64,000 nt of DNA from Morinoia aosen. Taxonomy: Eukaryota; Arthropoda; Malacostraca; Amphipoda; Talitridae. Below the pieces are notes generated by a model, which saw only the letters and a program-made list of their open reading frames with translations, had not been told where the DNA came from and searched no databases. The DNA lies in NCBI GenBank assembly GCA_030386875.1, contig CM059572.1, positions 37,879,732 to 37,943,731 on the forward strand, read 5' to 3'. The position numbers and the translations under genes are program-made. Within the stretch, counting starts at the first letter, position 1. Every line of letters begins with the position of its first letter. Of this stretch, positions 1 through 11,858 are shown one piece after another.

Positions 1-45
1 CAAATACATCATCAAGCCCAATGTAACTGCAACAAGTGTAGCTAC

Positions 46-536
46 TTATATTAGTCTCAGGTTTGGTTCGCTATACCCAAAATTTCCCATTATTGACCAG
101 AAATTATCCAACATGTAGGATAAAACAGACACACTGTAACAATATCCCACCAAGGGGTTATTTTGCTGGAAATATAATAACAATAAAAAGACAATCTCGC
201 CATGCTTGGCCACTGAACACAGGACAAGAAGCACCACGCATGAGGCAGCGCACCTGTTGCACTCGTTACGAAGACAGCAGCAGGGGTACGGCTGTCCCGG
301 CGTCTGTCTCTCCAGCTTGATGCGCGGACTGGCGCTCCCCAACGACTGGGAAGGAGCTGGGGGATGGGGAGGCGCTGGACGCTCGGGGATCTCGGGATCG
401 TTTGGGAAGATGACAGGACGAGGAGGTGTAGGCAGGACAGCAGGGCTTGGGATGCGGTGAGGAGTGTTCGGGGGAGCGGGGTTGCGGGGACGCTCCTTAG
501 ATGAAGGCCTGTTCACGTTCTCGCACAGGTAAGAGC
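46..536 (-). CDS. Exon 6 of the unrecognised gene, probable terminal exon
   Basis: The exon is 491 nt from acceptor GTTGCAG to a TAA/TGA-type stop at 46-48. It enters in phase 2, restoring GSYLCENVNRP in register with exon 5. After a Pro-rich stretch it has PCCCLRNECNRCAASC and then a short hydrophobic stretch (VVLLVLC). This could be a Cys-rich lipidated or membrane-near tail. A further splice inside this exon cannot be excluded, so the C-terminus is the least certain part. Confidence 0.5.
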
Positions 537-3500
537 CTGCAACAGTAACTTGTTTGTCAACACAAAACATTTTCTAGCCTCCACTGAAAATTTGCAAATC
601 AACATGGGCGCAGCATGATTTAAATATTGGCAGAGAACATGGAGCTAAGCACCTAAATAAATTCCTGTTATAAAAAATGGTGAGCGAGATGTATACGAGA
701 TAAATGTATAACAAGATACAAAAAGGGATAAAATTTTCTCAAAAAAAAAAAAAGATTATACACGTGACGTATGCATGTTGAATAACACACATAATATGAA
801 GCTAAGAGACATGAGACATCAACAGAACAACAAATGTGTGACATACACACAACTCCAATGCACTATATTCAACACATCTTCAGAATAAAAGCCATGGCAG
901 AAGCATAGCAAACTGCAGCAAGGTACGTGACGCAATTCTCAAAGCCAACCTGAGCTACACGTCCCACTCCACCCGACCGCACCTCCATGCAAAGGCTGCT
1001 CCTGTTTGGACGTGCGCTGGTAGAGGGGTGCGAGCAGCCCTGAGGTCGCAGCGGCGGTGGGGGGCGCCGGGCTGGCCTGCGAGGGGGGGGAATGGGCGGG
1101 GGGCATGGGGGGAGGAGGGCGAGGTGGCACAGAGGGGGCAGGGGAGGGGGTGTAGGGGCAGCACTGAGGGGAGTGCTGGGGGGAGTGGGGGGAGTGGTGC
1201 AGGTGCTGGCACAGGTGACACTCCAGCTGCGGGGATGGAGTCTCTTCTTTTACCTACACATAAAATCAAATGGGGACTTGATGAGCTTTACACTTTTGAT
1301 ACCAACTAACACGATCAAACGTCAGAATTTGTTTCTCATTTATATCATATAAAGGTTATGATTTTGATTTAGTGAAGACGAGCTTTTAAGAAGACGTGTT
1401 TGCAAGAAGACGTGTTTGCAAGATCTCAATGAAATTTTAATTTCTATGCTAAACCGAAATAAACTGCAGCATCTCTGATGTGCAATGCATACAGATTGAC
1501 CAAAAGTAGCCGTTTATTATTTCAACCCAATTTCGATTGCTAATGACCTACATAGCTTGTACAAGAATCGCACGTCAAAGAAACACATACTAGATTAAAA
1601 ACATTAAGACAACATAAGGTGAGCTTAACTTACGAGATACTTTTCATATCTGAGGGAGTTTACCTTGACTGTCGGCCTGGCACTGGCGGAACTATGACCA
1701 GGATTGGCATCAGCAGGAGCCACCAGCTGCCGCGCCCTCAGCTCCAGCCTGCCTGCCGCCGCCACGACACCACTGTGTGGCCGCTGTGGTATGTTATCCA
1801 GAGGCTCCGCTGTCGGTGGTGGCGGCGCGCGGCGACCAGACGAGTCTCGCTCATTCACACCAGCGAGCTGCGGCGGTAAGGAAGTCATTGCCAGGTCCAG
1901 GTTTCTGTGGAGGCCGCCTGTGTGCAGGTGCACGCTGTGCAGCGAGGGCGGCGGTGGCTGAACGGGCGGAGGTGGCATCAGAGGGCGCGCGGCGATCCTC
2001 GCGTGCAATAGAACACGGTTCACGTTATCCCCAGAAGGGCAAGGCGGTGGAGAAGTTGAAGTAGGGGGGGATGTCTTGTTTGGACGAGGCAAATTTGTTG
2101 GGGACCGGAACAGCGAGCTGGACGGATGAATGAGAGGAGGAGTGACAGGTGGAGAGGTCTTTGTCTTCAGAGTCCCTGTGAGCTGCATATCTTGAGTGCT
2201 TGGCAAAAACACGTGCGATGTGGAATGCTGATCAGCAATGGACGAAGGCAAACGCTGGCAAGGAGGAGTTGATGGAGGTGATATTTTACTCACTATGTGA
2301 GGTTTGGCCTCATCAGAAGTAGTGCAGGAGTTCACGCAGGCTGGTTTTTCAGACATTCTTATTACTGGCAGAGGAGATGAGCTGCGAGTTACTGACACAC
2401 TTAGTGTGTCTTGTGAACTCGCCAGGGAATGAGGCAACTGCCGTTCCTGCTGCTCGGTTGTACTGGAGGAACTTTTGGACAAAGTAGCAGTTGAGTACGA
2501 ATCTAATGACAAAGTTTGTTTCACGACTGAGTTGACATTGTCTCTGTTATTTACAGGAGGGACGAGAGACATAGGCAAGGAGTGTGAAGATACAGCAGTT
2601 GCAGACACAGCTATAGGGTCTACTGCAGAGAGAGAGGCACTAATGTTGAAGTGCATCCTAGGCAGAGATCTGGCTTGTGGAGAGACTATTTGATGTGGCA
2701 ATGGCGTACGAAACACTGAAGCTGGTTCTTCAATAGGAGTGAACCCAAGTGAAGACTGATTGTCACATTGAGAATCGTTTTCAATATCGATTGGAAGAGA
2801 ATTTTCATCATTCTCTACTCGTACGGCCACTAGATTCTTACTAAAATTCTTGACTTCGTCTGGATCTGAATCATCAATTGTGATCATAGCTGGAGGAAGC
2901 TTAGGAGGGGGGGAAACGATCTGACACTCCATGTCACTTGAGACGGACTTGTTTCCTAGCCGTTCGTATGTTTCTTCCTTCACTGCTTCAAAGGAAATAT
3001 CCAGGTCTTTGTGAGGGAGTTCCGTTTCTCCTTCCTTAGCTACTTCAAAAGGAACATCTAAGTCATGATGCGGCAGATCAGGCTTAACAGAGGTATCAGA
3101 TGCAACAGATACAGGAAGCAATAGAGGTTCTTTAGCTTTAGGTGAATGCAAAGATCTTTCAATAGCTTGATGAGTTCGCAAGTCCGTGCCCAGAGATGCT
3201 GAACTCACATTAGGCAAGCAGATGCTGCTCATGACTTGCTCTGAGGTGACAGCTGCAGCTGAGGGTTGTTGTTGTTCAGAGCTGCACACAGCTACAGCTG
3301 GAGATTGGATAGCAGCTTCACTGTCCAACATCGTTTTCATTCCCACAAGATGGTCGTTGTCATTATGTTGCTGCATCCTCACGTTTTGTTCTTGGTTATT
3401 GTCACCTACCTGAGGTTGCATGAGCAACAGAGGCTTGCGTAAACGAATGGCATTTGGCGATAACAGCTGGAAACTCCTTTCTGCTGCCAGTTTGGTTGAA

Positions 3501-6500
3501 GGAGGTGATAGCAATGGCAACGTGGTACAGGTTAGCTGGAGAGGTTCTTTCCCAGCAACAACTGCAAGACAACCCAGAGTTATTTATACACAGCAGAAAT
3601 TTAAAAAAGGTACACTTAATTTTATAGGCTGAATAGTGTGACAAAAACTGCATCAGCAGCAGTTGATGAAAACATCAAAGATGTTGAAAATTCAGCTCTA
3701 AAATACTCCACATAGCATATTTTAATTTGTATCTTTCTAGTTTGGGGAATTAAAGGAATGCTAAAATTTTGCAGCAATGACTCTGAGCAGATAAAATAAA
3801 CAAAAAACTGGATTTTTAATGGAATTTTGGTAGAGTTCTGTTCAGCAGCTGCATAAAGTATGATTTTTCAAACAAAATTTAGACCTTCATTTTAAACATC
3901 AAACTTGGAAATTAACTACAATCAATGAAATTTGCCCAATACATACACGAACTTTTAAATGCCCAATTTTTACTTTTTGAAGATTAAGGAGACCGTCCCG
4001 GCTGTTCAACTTTTTTCGTCCGATTTGTTTGAAAATTGCCCAGTATATGCATTTTGTGAGAGTAAACCTTTTTTACTCCTGTCATTTCTTCGATTTAGGC
4101 CTTAGTTTTTTTAAGAAAATTTAGTTTTTGGTATATTTTAAGGATATTTCAAAATGGGACTAGTCCTCAAGTTTTGATGCTAGAACATAACCAAAGACAG
4201 TTTTAGAATCCCTGGAACATTTCTAACAAATTCTCACTGGCGTTTTTTCAAATTCGAATTTTTCCAATTTTTTTCAAATTTTTTAAAATTTTTAAAAACA
4301 GTAATTTTTTGGGTTTAGAGCTATATATTTTTTCGAGAAATTTGCATTTGAAAAAGCTAGTGTAAAAGTTTGCTAAAAATGTTCCAAGGATTCTAAAACT
4401 GTCTTTGGTTTTGTTCTAGCATCAAAACTCGAGGACTAGTCCCATTTTGAATGTTGAAAGATAGAAGTGTTGGGTGTCAGCAAAAAATGAAATTTTTTGT
4501 TGAAGTGTCATATAATGAACAATTTATGTATTTGAATGCAGTTTTATTTTTATTTAGATAACTTCCATAAATAACTTCATATTCACAGTGTGAATTATGA
4601 TTTCCAAACTAAAAAAAAAATTTTTTCTTTTTCAAAAATATGAAATTTTTTATTTCCAGTCTGATTCTTATGAAATTTGACTATGATATGTAACCTTAGA
4701 AAACAAACACAATTTATTCCATCAATTTTTTTGATTTAGGCCTTAGTTATTTAAAAAATTTGACATATTGGTTTTTAGGTATTGATATTTCACTGGCATT
4801 GATATTTCAAAATGGGACTCCTCATTGAGTTTTGATACTAGAACAAAAAAAAAGACCCTTTTAGAATCTTTGGAACATTTCTAATAAACTCACATGGGTT
4901 TTTTTCCATTTCCCATCTGTTTTCTTTTTATATGGGGTTGAAATGGGCTCAAAATTAAAGATTTTGGTCCACCTACCCCCCCCCCCCCCTGGGGGGGATC
5001 TATTGCCCGTAGTGCCATAAAATTAAATTTTACGACCGAATAGTCCACCACCTAAGGGTTCTTTTCCAACAAAAACATGAAAAATTACCACCTGAGTGAC
5101 AGGGGCCTGGGCCGGCCTGGGACGATCTCCTTAAGTCAACTCCTCTGTTTTTCAGCTCTTTTCAAGCCCTTTGGATTGGTGTGCTCGCCATAGCCGTAGC
5201 TATGATACTGCAGCCGATCGAGCTATGAATGAAAGCTGCGGTATCATAGATACGGCAGAACAGCTAAATTCTTAAATTGTCAAAAATTATAAAAAAATAT
5301 TTATTCAGCGTTAGAATGTTTCGTTTGAATAATGAAAGCACTTTAGTAGCCCATGAACGAACTCTACTGCGATGCCCTAAAGAAACGCGCTCAATTAACC
5401 CCCAATAATGAGGGGGGGAGGGATCAAGGTCACGCCACCCCCATCGCTTTCCCCCCTCTGGTGGGCGTACCATTCGGAGTAGACTTAAGCGGAAAGTAGC
5501 AATGGAAGCGCAAGAAAATCCTCTATAAGATGCATATATAAATAAAAAATCAACACTTATCCCGATTTCTACCCAGACGGTCTCCTTAAAATAGCTCAAT
5601 TTGTGGGAATGACTGCGCATGTCTCGTAGAGCATAGTTGTCACCCTAATTGGACCTGTGTTTCATTCAATATGAAGCAGGAAATTGCTAATTCCCCACAC
5701 CAGCATCTCTCAGAAAAAAAGGAAAACAATAATGTCAATAAAAACAGTGCCATTAGTTTTTTGCATTCATAAAAATAGTAACCATATTAGTATAAACAAA
5801 TCGGTAAGTGTCCAAAATAGAGGTTCAATGTAGTATCATACTAGTCACTAGTAATACTATGCCTTACAGTTCTAATAATATACAAACAAATATAATCTTA
5901 TGAACTTATTCTATAAACAGCAGCTAAGGTATAACAAAATTAAGTTTTGTGCCAATATGAAAACAAGTCCTCAGCATGAACAGCTTGCAGAGAAAATCAC
6001 AAACCTGCAGATGATGGTTTTGATATGGACCCATGGAGAGGAGCTACACTTCCTGAAAGCTGGGACTGAGCCGAAGTAGTGATTTGACCGCTGAGGAGAT
6101 CATCAATGGAGAAGAAAGCCTCACCTAGAGTCTGCTCAGCAACTCCATGCTGCTCAGCCAACAGGATTTGCCGCACCTGGTGCACAAGTGACAATAGACA
6201 TCAGTCAACTTTCTTCTCTCTAACATGATTTACTATTTAACTTATAGAAATTGCCAACTACTGGTACAATGCTATTCCACAGGATAATACAACGCAGGTA
6301 AGACTATCTTTCAACACTGACAGTGGCAAGTAAAACTGAAGTTCAATATTCAACTCAAATGTAAAATCAATTGCCTTAAATAACATTGAAAATAACAAGC
6401 ATGAACTGGATCTTGCTTTCATTTAGTTTTCAGTTAGTGTTTACAAAAATTAAGTTTTTGACTACAGGTTGACCAACACATTGTAAAAATTCCCTCTGTG

Positions 6501-9462
6501 TACCACTGGTGACTCACGTTGCAGTCAAAGTGTCAAGTTCAAAATAATTTAACAGTAAATGAACTTTTAAAAATGCCATTTTCAGATTGATGACAATTTT
6601 TACACTGCATAAAATTGACTAAATAAAAAAACTTCAAAATCAATTCAAATTTTTTTAGATCACATAAAAGGACTTCTCATTCATGTCACAAAAATGTAAA
6701 AAATTACTAGTATGCAGATGAGCTTTGACACACAAATATTTGTCTTGGTGTAACCAATATCAAAAATATTGGCATTGCATTAGCAAAATTAGGTGAATTT
6801 ATACGGACACAGAGAACCAACTATATAAATTACATTATTTATAATAGTAGACCAATATTATTACTTGTATGCACTACTAATTAGTCAAGGGCACAAAAAT
6901 TTGAATTTTGTGGCAAAAAGAAGACCCACTGTTTTTGCTTTCTTTGTACTTTATAGTTAGACTCTTCTCTATTTCAGCACTGATTGTGTTATTTTAAAAA
7001 TTCTGAAATGTATACAATTAAAATATTTGCTTGCACACTGGTTCTCCATTTTATTTATGCTTACATGTAGCTATAAAACATTCTTCACTTTGCCTAGTGA
7101 TATTTCCAACAAAATAGCTAATTCAAAGATTGCAATGTAACACCCTCAGTAGTTAAAGTTCATTTTTAAGGGGGAGTAAAAATGAAAGTGCATACTTGAG
7201 GCTGCCCACAGTACAAGTATAGGTTTGCTTGACACAACTTACCTGGGAGACCACATCACTGGGCAGAGTTTCCAACTCCAGAGCTTCCATTTGCCCTAAA
7301 ATTTGGAGCTCTTCCTCTGTGTCCAGGGCACTATTTTCTTCAGCTCCTCCGAGGAGCAGGTTTTGGTCACACGACAGTATTCTCGTCTTGTTGTGAGCGC
7401 CCTGCTGACTGCGCAGCACATCCAGTCTTTGTGCCAAGGCAGACCTTTGCTCGGACATCAAGTGGTTCACCATGAACTGGGCTTTGCGGGAGCGAGGGTC
7501 TGCCACCAGGTCCTTTACAAAGAAACATTGGTGTACAAAGGGACAAGGAAGATCACTGGAAAAATAGGTATAGAATTGTAAAATAAACGATGGTTGTACA
7601 AATGCAAAGTAAAAAATTATTTGAAGTTTAGAACACAAGAGGCTATGTGGACAACAACAAATGAAAGAAGCTTAACTTTACCTCAGCAGACTCACCTGTA
7701 AGCTTTTCTTATCCATGGTAAGGAGCTGCTTCACCAACATTTTGCTCACTCTTGGACGGTCAGGCAAAGTAGACTTTTCTTGGTTGGAAGACACGCGCTT
7801 GGAAGAGGCAGCAGAATCAAAAGTGCCAAAAGATGAAGACCGACTTCTTGGAGGTCGCACAGAGCTCGTAGCAAAAGCAGCACCAGTACTTTCAGAGAGA
7901 TATCTTCTGCGTTGCAGCAAAGCAATGGTCTTGCTAGATTGTTTCTTCTCTTCCCCTTCTTCATCTGATGTCTCATCAGATACCTCACTACAACGTCCAC
8001 CCTCTTTGTACTTTGAATTGTTAGACAAAGCTTTGATTTCCTGTAAGTGAAGCATTGCAAGGGGTGTGGGAACAGTTTTCATATTCTCTTTCTCAGTTAC
8101 ATCAATGACACTAAGCTCATCACTTAAATGACAATTTCTGTCATACGTCTTGATAGACAAATCTTCAGCATTTTCTTGGGTTGAATGAAAATGAATTGTG
8201 CTTTGTTTCTTGTGGTCCTTATTGTTTCCATCCTCAGGAGTGGATTTTTTGGAGGCAAAAAAAGTCTTACGAAGTTTGTCAGCAGCAGCAGATAAAGCTT
8301 TTTTATTTGGATCTTCAGCTGCATCTTTCTTCTCCTTCTTCTTTTTTAATGATAGCTTTGCAAATCTAGAGGATATTGATGAACTTGAATGCATCAAAAT
8401 TGCTCCTGCACTCTGTGGTCTCCTCACATCTTTTATGAACTTCCTATGAAATTGCTTCTTCTTTTTCATGAAAGAGATGTTATTCTTAGATAGTGATTGG
8501 AAAACTCTGGTAGGCTTGCTTTTCCCAAGCACTGAAGAACTCTTCCTATGCCCATGAACTGTGTTACTTTTCTCCTGATTGAAAGGGTTTCCCAAAACTC
8601 CACAAGGGAGATATTTGTGTCCATCTGGTAGCCGTAGATTTCCCTGCTCTCGGGACCAAAAGTAACGATTAGCTCGAAATGAAGATTTATATGAGCGATT
8701 GTGCATGTTTGGCATATACGAACGAGGAGGATACGCCTGTTGCCGCCGCTGAAAGTGATCACCAAAATTCTGGGTCAGATGCAGACTTGAATAGTCTTGA
8801 ATAGAACCATAAGACCACTCATTTCCAGGACTAAGAGTAACATCTTCATGGAAATTAGCTGCTCTCATGTACGAGTCCATGGTATCTTTCTCACCGAGCC
8901 ACCATTTGCTGGATTGAGGCATGTTTTCATACAAAGAAGGGTCAACTGGAGGACAGTATGGATACCTTGGATGCCTTATTGATGAAGAAGAAGCTGAATC
9001 CCTTGAAGTGCCTAAATAGCTGTAATTAGGGCTCATGAAAGAAGGCCAGTTTTCAAACTGTCTAGACCTTGATGGGCCTGGTAACTCATTCACAAAGTGT
9101 GAGGAATGAGGCAATGATTGAAAAGATCTGAAGTTGCTGTGAGATGGCTGCTCATCATCTTGAACAACCTTGTCATTGGATAAAACTGTAGTTTCTTTTC
9201 TTGGTGGTTCAGGTTCTTGGTAATTTTTATCTTGAGACACAATGTTGCCTGTGTCTGCTTCACTGACTGGTTGAGTTTTATTCTGTGAAGAGTCAGTTTT
9301 GGAATCAACTTCATCATCCTCATTGCTACTATCAGTTATCTCAACAGTTGCTCGTCTTTTGCTCTCGCTGCGGTAATCTAGCGGCTTAGGAGTGGGAGGA
9401 GAACTGCAACTGCTGGCTGATTCCCTTGCAGTACGAGAACATTCAGTCGTTTTATCACTCAT
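46..9462 (-). CDS. Unrecognised six-exon gene, about 1643 aa, low-complexity nuclear-type protein
   Basis: I assembled this model by hand from splice signals: exons 9462-7696, 7512-7243, 6176-6005, 3561-1634, 1253-950 and 536-46. Every junction is GT-AG and every phase matches (0, 0, 1, 0, 1), giving 4932 nt with a single stop. The product is Ser/Pro-rich and basic. Exon 1 has Lys clusters near residues 355-365 and 395-405, exon 2 a helical, Leu-rich stretch, and exons 4-6 are Pro/Ser-rich with Cys groups near the end. Hydrophobic cores followed by acidic residues (VEITDSSNEDDE, MITIDDSDPDE) resemble SUMO-interacting motifs. I recognise no catalytic domain and assign no function. Intron 3 (6004-3562) contains a TTAA-target transposon. 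The gene lies convergent-free at the left edge; the 3' UTR runs out of the window. The assembly is well supported, the identity unknown. Confidence 0.7.
950..1253 (-). CDS. Exon 5 of the unrecognised gene
   Basis: The exon is 304 nt with acceptor TGTGTAG and donor TCAG|GTTGGC. It encodes VKEETPSPQLECHLCQHLHH followed by Pro/Ser/His-rich sequence. The ECHLCQH pair of Cys with nearby His could bind metal, but spacing matches no finger I know. The plus strand here is very G-rich, which makes shadow ORFs. Confidence 0.6.
1634..3561 (-). CDS. Exon 4 of the unrecognised gene, long Ser/Thr/Pro-rich exon
   Basis: The exon is 1928 nt with acceptor CTTGCAG at 3562-3568 and donor CTC|GTAAGT at 1633. 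It encodes about 642 residues rich in Ser, Thr and Pro with poly-Pro runs near the end, typical of disordered protein. AMITIDDSDPDE near the middle resembles a SUMO-interacting motif. An alternative in-phase donor (AAG|GTAAAC) lies slightly upstream of the chosen one. Confidence 0.72.
3988..5130. mobile_element. Palindromic DNA transposon at a TTAA target, copy 1
   Basis: Ends read GGAGACCGTCCCGG on the left and CCTGGGACGATCTCC on the right, each flanked by TTAA (3984-3987 and 5131-5134). Inside is a long imperfect hairpin centred near 4310, whose arms both carry GACTAGTCCCATTTTGA or its complement. No transposase ORF is seen. TTAA duplications are typical of piggyBac and Kolobok families. 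It lies in intron 3 of the minus-strand gene. A second candidate right end (GACGGTCTCCTTAA) occurs at about 5576-5589, so the right boundary could be farther out. Confidence 0.7.
5201..5253. repeat. Short inverted repeat (hairpin)
   Basis: AGCTATGATACTGCAGC near 5201 pairs with GCTGCGGTATCATAGAT ending near 5253. The 19-nt loop contains a further palindrome-like GATCGAGC. It lies just outside the TTAA element and may belong to a second, larger element ending near 5589. Confidence 0.5.
6005..6176 (-). CDS. Exon 3 of the unrecognised gene
   Basis: The exon is 172 nt, entering in phase 0 (acceptor CACCAG) and leaving in phase 1 (donor CAG|GTTTGT). It encodes VRQILLAEQHGVAEQTLGEA and a Ser/Gln-rich tail. 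Phase agreement with both neighbours supports it. Confidence 0.68.
7243..7512 (-). CDS. Exon 2 of the unrecognised gene, helical segment
   Basis: The exon is 270 nt, phase 0 at both sides, with acceptor TTGTAAAG and donor CAG|GTAAGT. With the end of exon 1 it forms an amphipathic Leu-rich stretch (KMLVKQLLTMDKKSLQ, then DLVADPRSRKAQFMVNHLMS), followed by an acidic stretch. This is the most conserved-looking part of the protein and probably its folded core. The family was not recognised. Confidence 0.7.
7696..9462 (-). CDS. Exon 1 (coding) of the unrecognised minus-strand gene
   Basis: The exon encodes 589 residues and is open throughout. I chose the ATG at 9462 (MSDKTTECS) because a possible acceptor (TTTTAG) ends at 9482, leaving a 19-nt 5' UTR; an in-frame ATG at 9528 would lie in the intron. 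The donor is CAG|GTGAGT at 7695. Composition is Ser-, Lys- and acid-rich, with SKRR near residue 34 as a possible nuclear signal and a Tyr/Ser/Arg-rich middle. No known domain was recognised. Confidence 0.75.
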
Positions 9463-9481
9463 TGTAGCAATAAAACACAGA

Positions 9482-10489
9482 CTAAAATGGGAAATTTGTG
9501 CAGTTTCAGCTGCATTATGTAGCAGCACAGAAGATCATTCAAAATATTTTTGAGGGTGAACAAGCTTGCTGATAATTTCTCTGCAACAATAAAATTTAAA
9601 CATGAAACATAAATGCATAAAAAAGAAATATAATGGTCATATCAGTAAAATTACACATTTTAAACAACATAGAGAGAGCAAACTAACATAAAATGGGGTA
9701 GCTTCTTTTAAAAAATACAAAATGAGATATAGAACAATAAGCATATACCAAAAATTTCATATCCTAATATACAAGGAAAAAATCCATATTGAAATATATG
9801 ACAATATGTCTATTTGCCTAGCCATATAGCAGTAATACATGAGCCAGCTTATGGCACCAAATTACTAACTACTTTCTAACATCAACAAGGTATCATGACA
9901 CTAGACCAATGCCAGCAGCACAACTGCATACCTTACAATGCACCAGGGCATCAAGCCATTCAATAAACAACGAGCAGGCAATCCATGTCAATAATTTTCC
10001 TTCATGACTAACAACTCTCTTAATGTAGCCAGCATTGATCCAGAACAGGCAACACAGCACAGAAGAGATAGGCAATGCTTCACTTCCCAGTAGAATTCCA
10101 GTGAAATGAGTAGTGAACTGAACTTATACTTGTTCTAATACATATTTAATTGGGGCTTAGTTTCATCATGCAGTGATAAAAATTGTACGTAGAAAAGTAT
10201 GACAAAATGTCATCCAGCATTGATTAGTGGTCCAAATCTGTTTTTTTAGATGTATGGCATATTGTACCATGTTCACAATTATGTCCTTGCGTTGTGCGTG
10301 AGAATTGTAATCACGGGTGCAAACTTCAGGTATTGTTGAGACGCTCTTTCTCCTCTGGAATTCCTTTGCGGTGAGTAAAGGCAGTGCATTTTTCAATGCG
10401 TCTACCATTTTATCGCGCCGTTACAATTTTATGATGGTATTCATCCATCCATTGCCTTATACGTTCCCCTTTAATTTGTGTCATAATTC
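9482..10489. other. Non-coding stretch upstream of the minus-strand gene
   Basis: No coding region or repeat was recognised. It should contain the 5' UTR exon and promoter of the minus-strand gene, but I cannot place them. The short ORFs here look random. Confidence 0.4.
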
Positions 10490-11037
10490 GGTAAATCTGA
10501 TGGATATGTCAGTTATCGATTTTGTAAATTTCGATGCCTTAGCATAGTTAATTAAATCAAAATAACCAAGTTTTCTTCTATGCACATTTCATCTCAAATG
10601 AGTATTTTATTAGTTATAGCAAAAAAAGTCTTACCGCAACTCCAGTGTTTGAAGTGGCAAGTTATTCAAGGAGCTCATCGGACAGCAACACTGCAATGCG
10701 CACTCTCTTCCAGCGCGATCGTCATCAAAGACGAAACCAAACCTACCGCTATACCTCGTTAAATACTCATTTGACGAAAAAAGAGTATTGAAGAAAAGTT
10801 GTTTATTTCGATGTTATTACCATGATTCAAGCAACAAAAATTCAAAAATCGATGAGTAGCTGTTTATTCGAGCGCATTCGTCATCAAAGACGAAACTAAA
10901 CTTACCGCTATAAATTGTAAAATACTCATTTAAGACAAAAATTGCATAGAAGAAAACTTGCTTATTTTGAATCAATTAATTAGGTTCAGGCACCAAAAAG
11001 TGAAAAATTGACAACTGACATATCCTTCAGATTTACC
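10490..11037. mobile_element. Foldback MITE, family A
   Basis: The left arm begins GGTAAATCTGATGGATATG and the right arm ends with its near-complement CATATCCTTCAGATTTACC. The flanks CATAATTC (10482-10489) and CATAATTT (11038-11045) form an 8-bp target duplication with one mismatch. Arms include the shared family motif CAAGTTTTCTTCTATGCAC. There is no transposase ORF. The superfamily is unassigned; 8-bp duplications occur in hAT, P, Merlin and Sola1. Confidence 0.75.
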
Positions 11038-11858
11038 CATAATTTTTTAGACATATTTCTATTTGCCATCATCATGTAGATTTAAATAAAAATTTGACCC
11101 AAATATGCAGCTTGTAGTTGTCATTATCCTCTGTTGATCTTAAGGAGAATGTTTTCCAAAATCGTTTATTGTATTGGATCTAGATAGAGATCCAATACTT
11201 AGAGATAGAGATTCAAGAGTAAATATGGGTTGTTTCAATAACTTTTGACATAATTACACAGCTACTGGGGGAAAATAGGAAAAAAAGTAAGTTGTCATTG
11301 AAAGTCATTATTCTGTGTTGATCTTAAGCATATTGGTATAGATACCAAGGACAAACACTCAATATAACTCATTTTGTGATGAAAAAGTTTTCCTACAAAG
11401 GTCTTACAATTTGGTATTACTAATTATGGTGATAATGAGATAATATCAATGTTATGAATACAAAATTAGCATTTAGTGTTGCTTTTGCTCACTTATCTTA
11501 ATATAAAACTTACTGAATTCAATCATTATAAGTTTAGTTTTTTTTAATCTTTTACTTTTTACTATCCTTATAAGTTATCCAATGCCAATAATTAACATTA
11601 GCCATACACATTTCAATAACTTATGTGTTTTAGCACATGGTGTACTACATTTCATGGATGTATTACAACTGTTATATTAAAAAAACTGATGTAGGAACTT
11701 CAGCTAACACAATACAATTATCATTAACTAGCAAATGACCATGTTCAAAAATATTTCATCGTCACAATAATTTTAAACTCATCCCAAGCTAAACTGACAT
11801 CAGTTCAACACAAAAATGTCAATTTTGACAATTATGTACCTACAAACAAAATCTACTA

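Noticed and set aside
955-1309. Plus-strand Gly/Arg-rich and minus-strand Ala/Pro-rich ORFs
   Set aside because: They are other frames of the G/C-skewed exon 5 of the minus-strand gene. Only the frame phased with exons 4 and 6 was kept.
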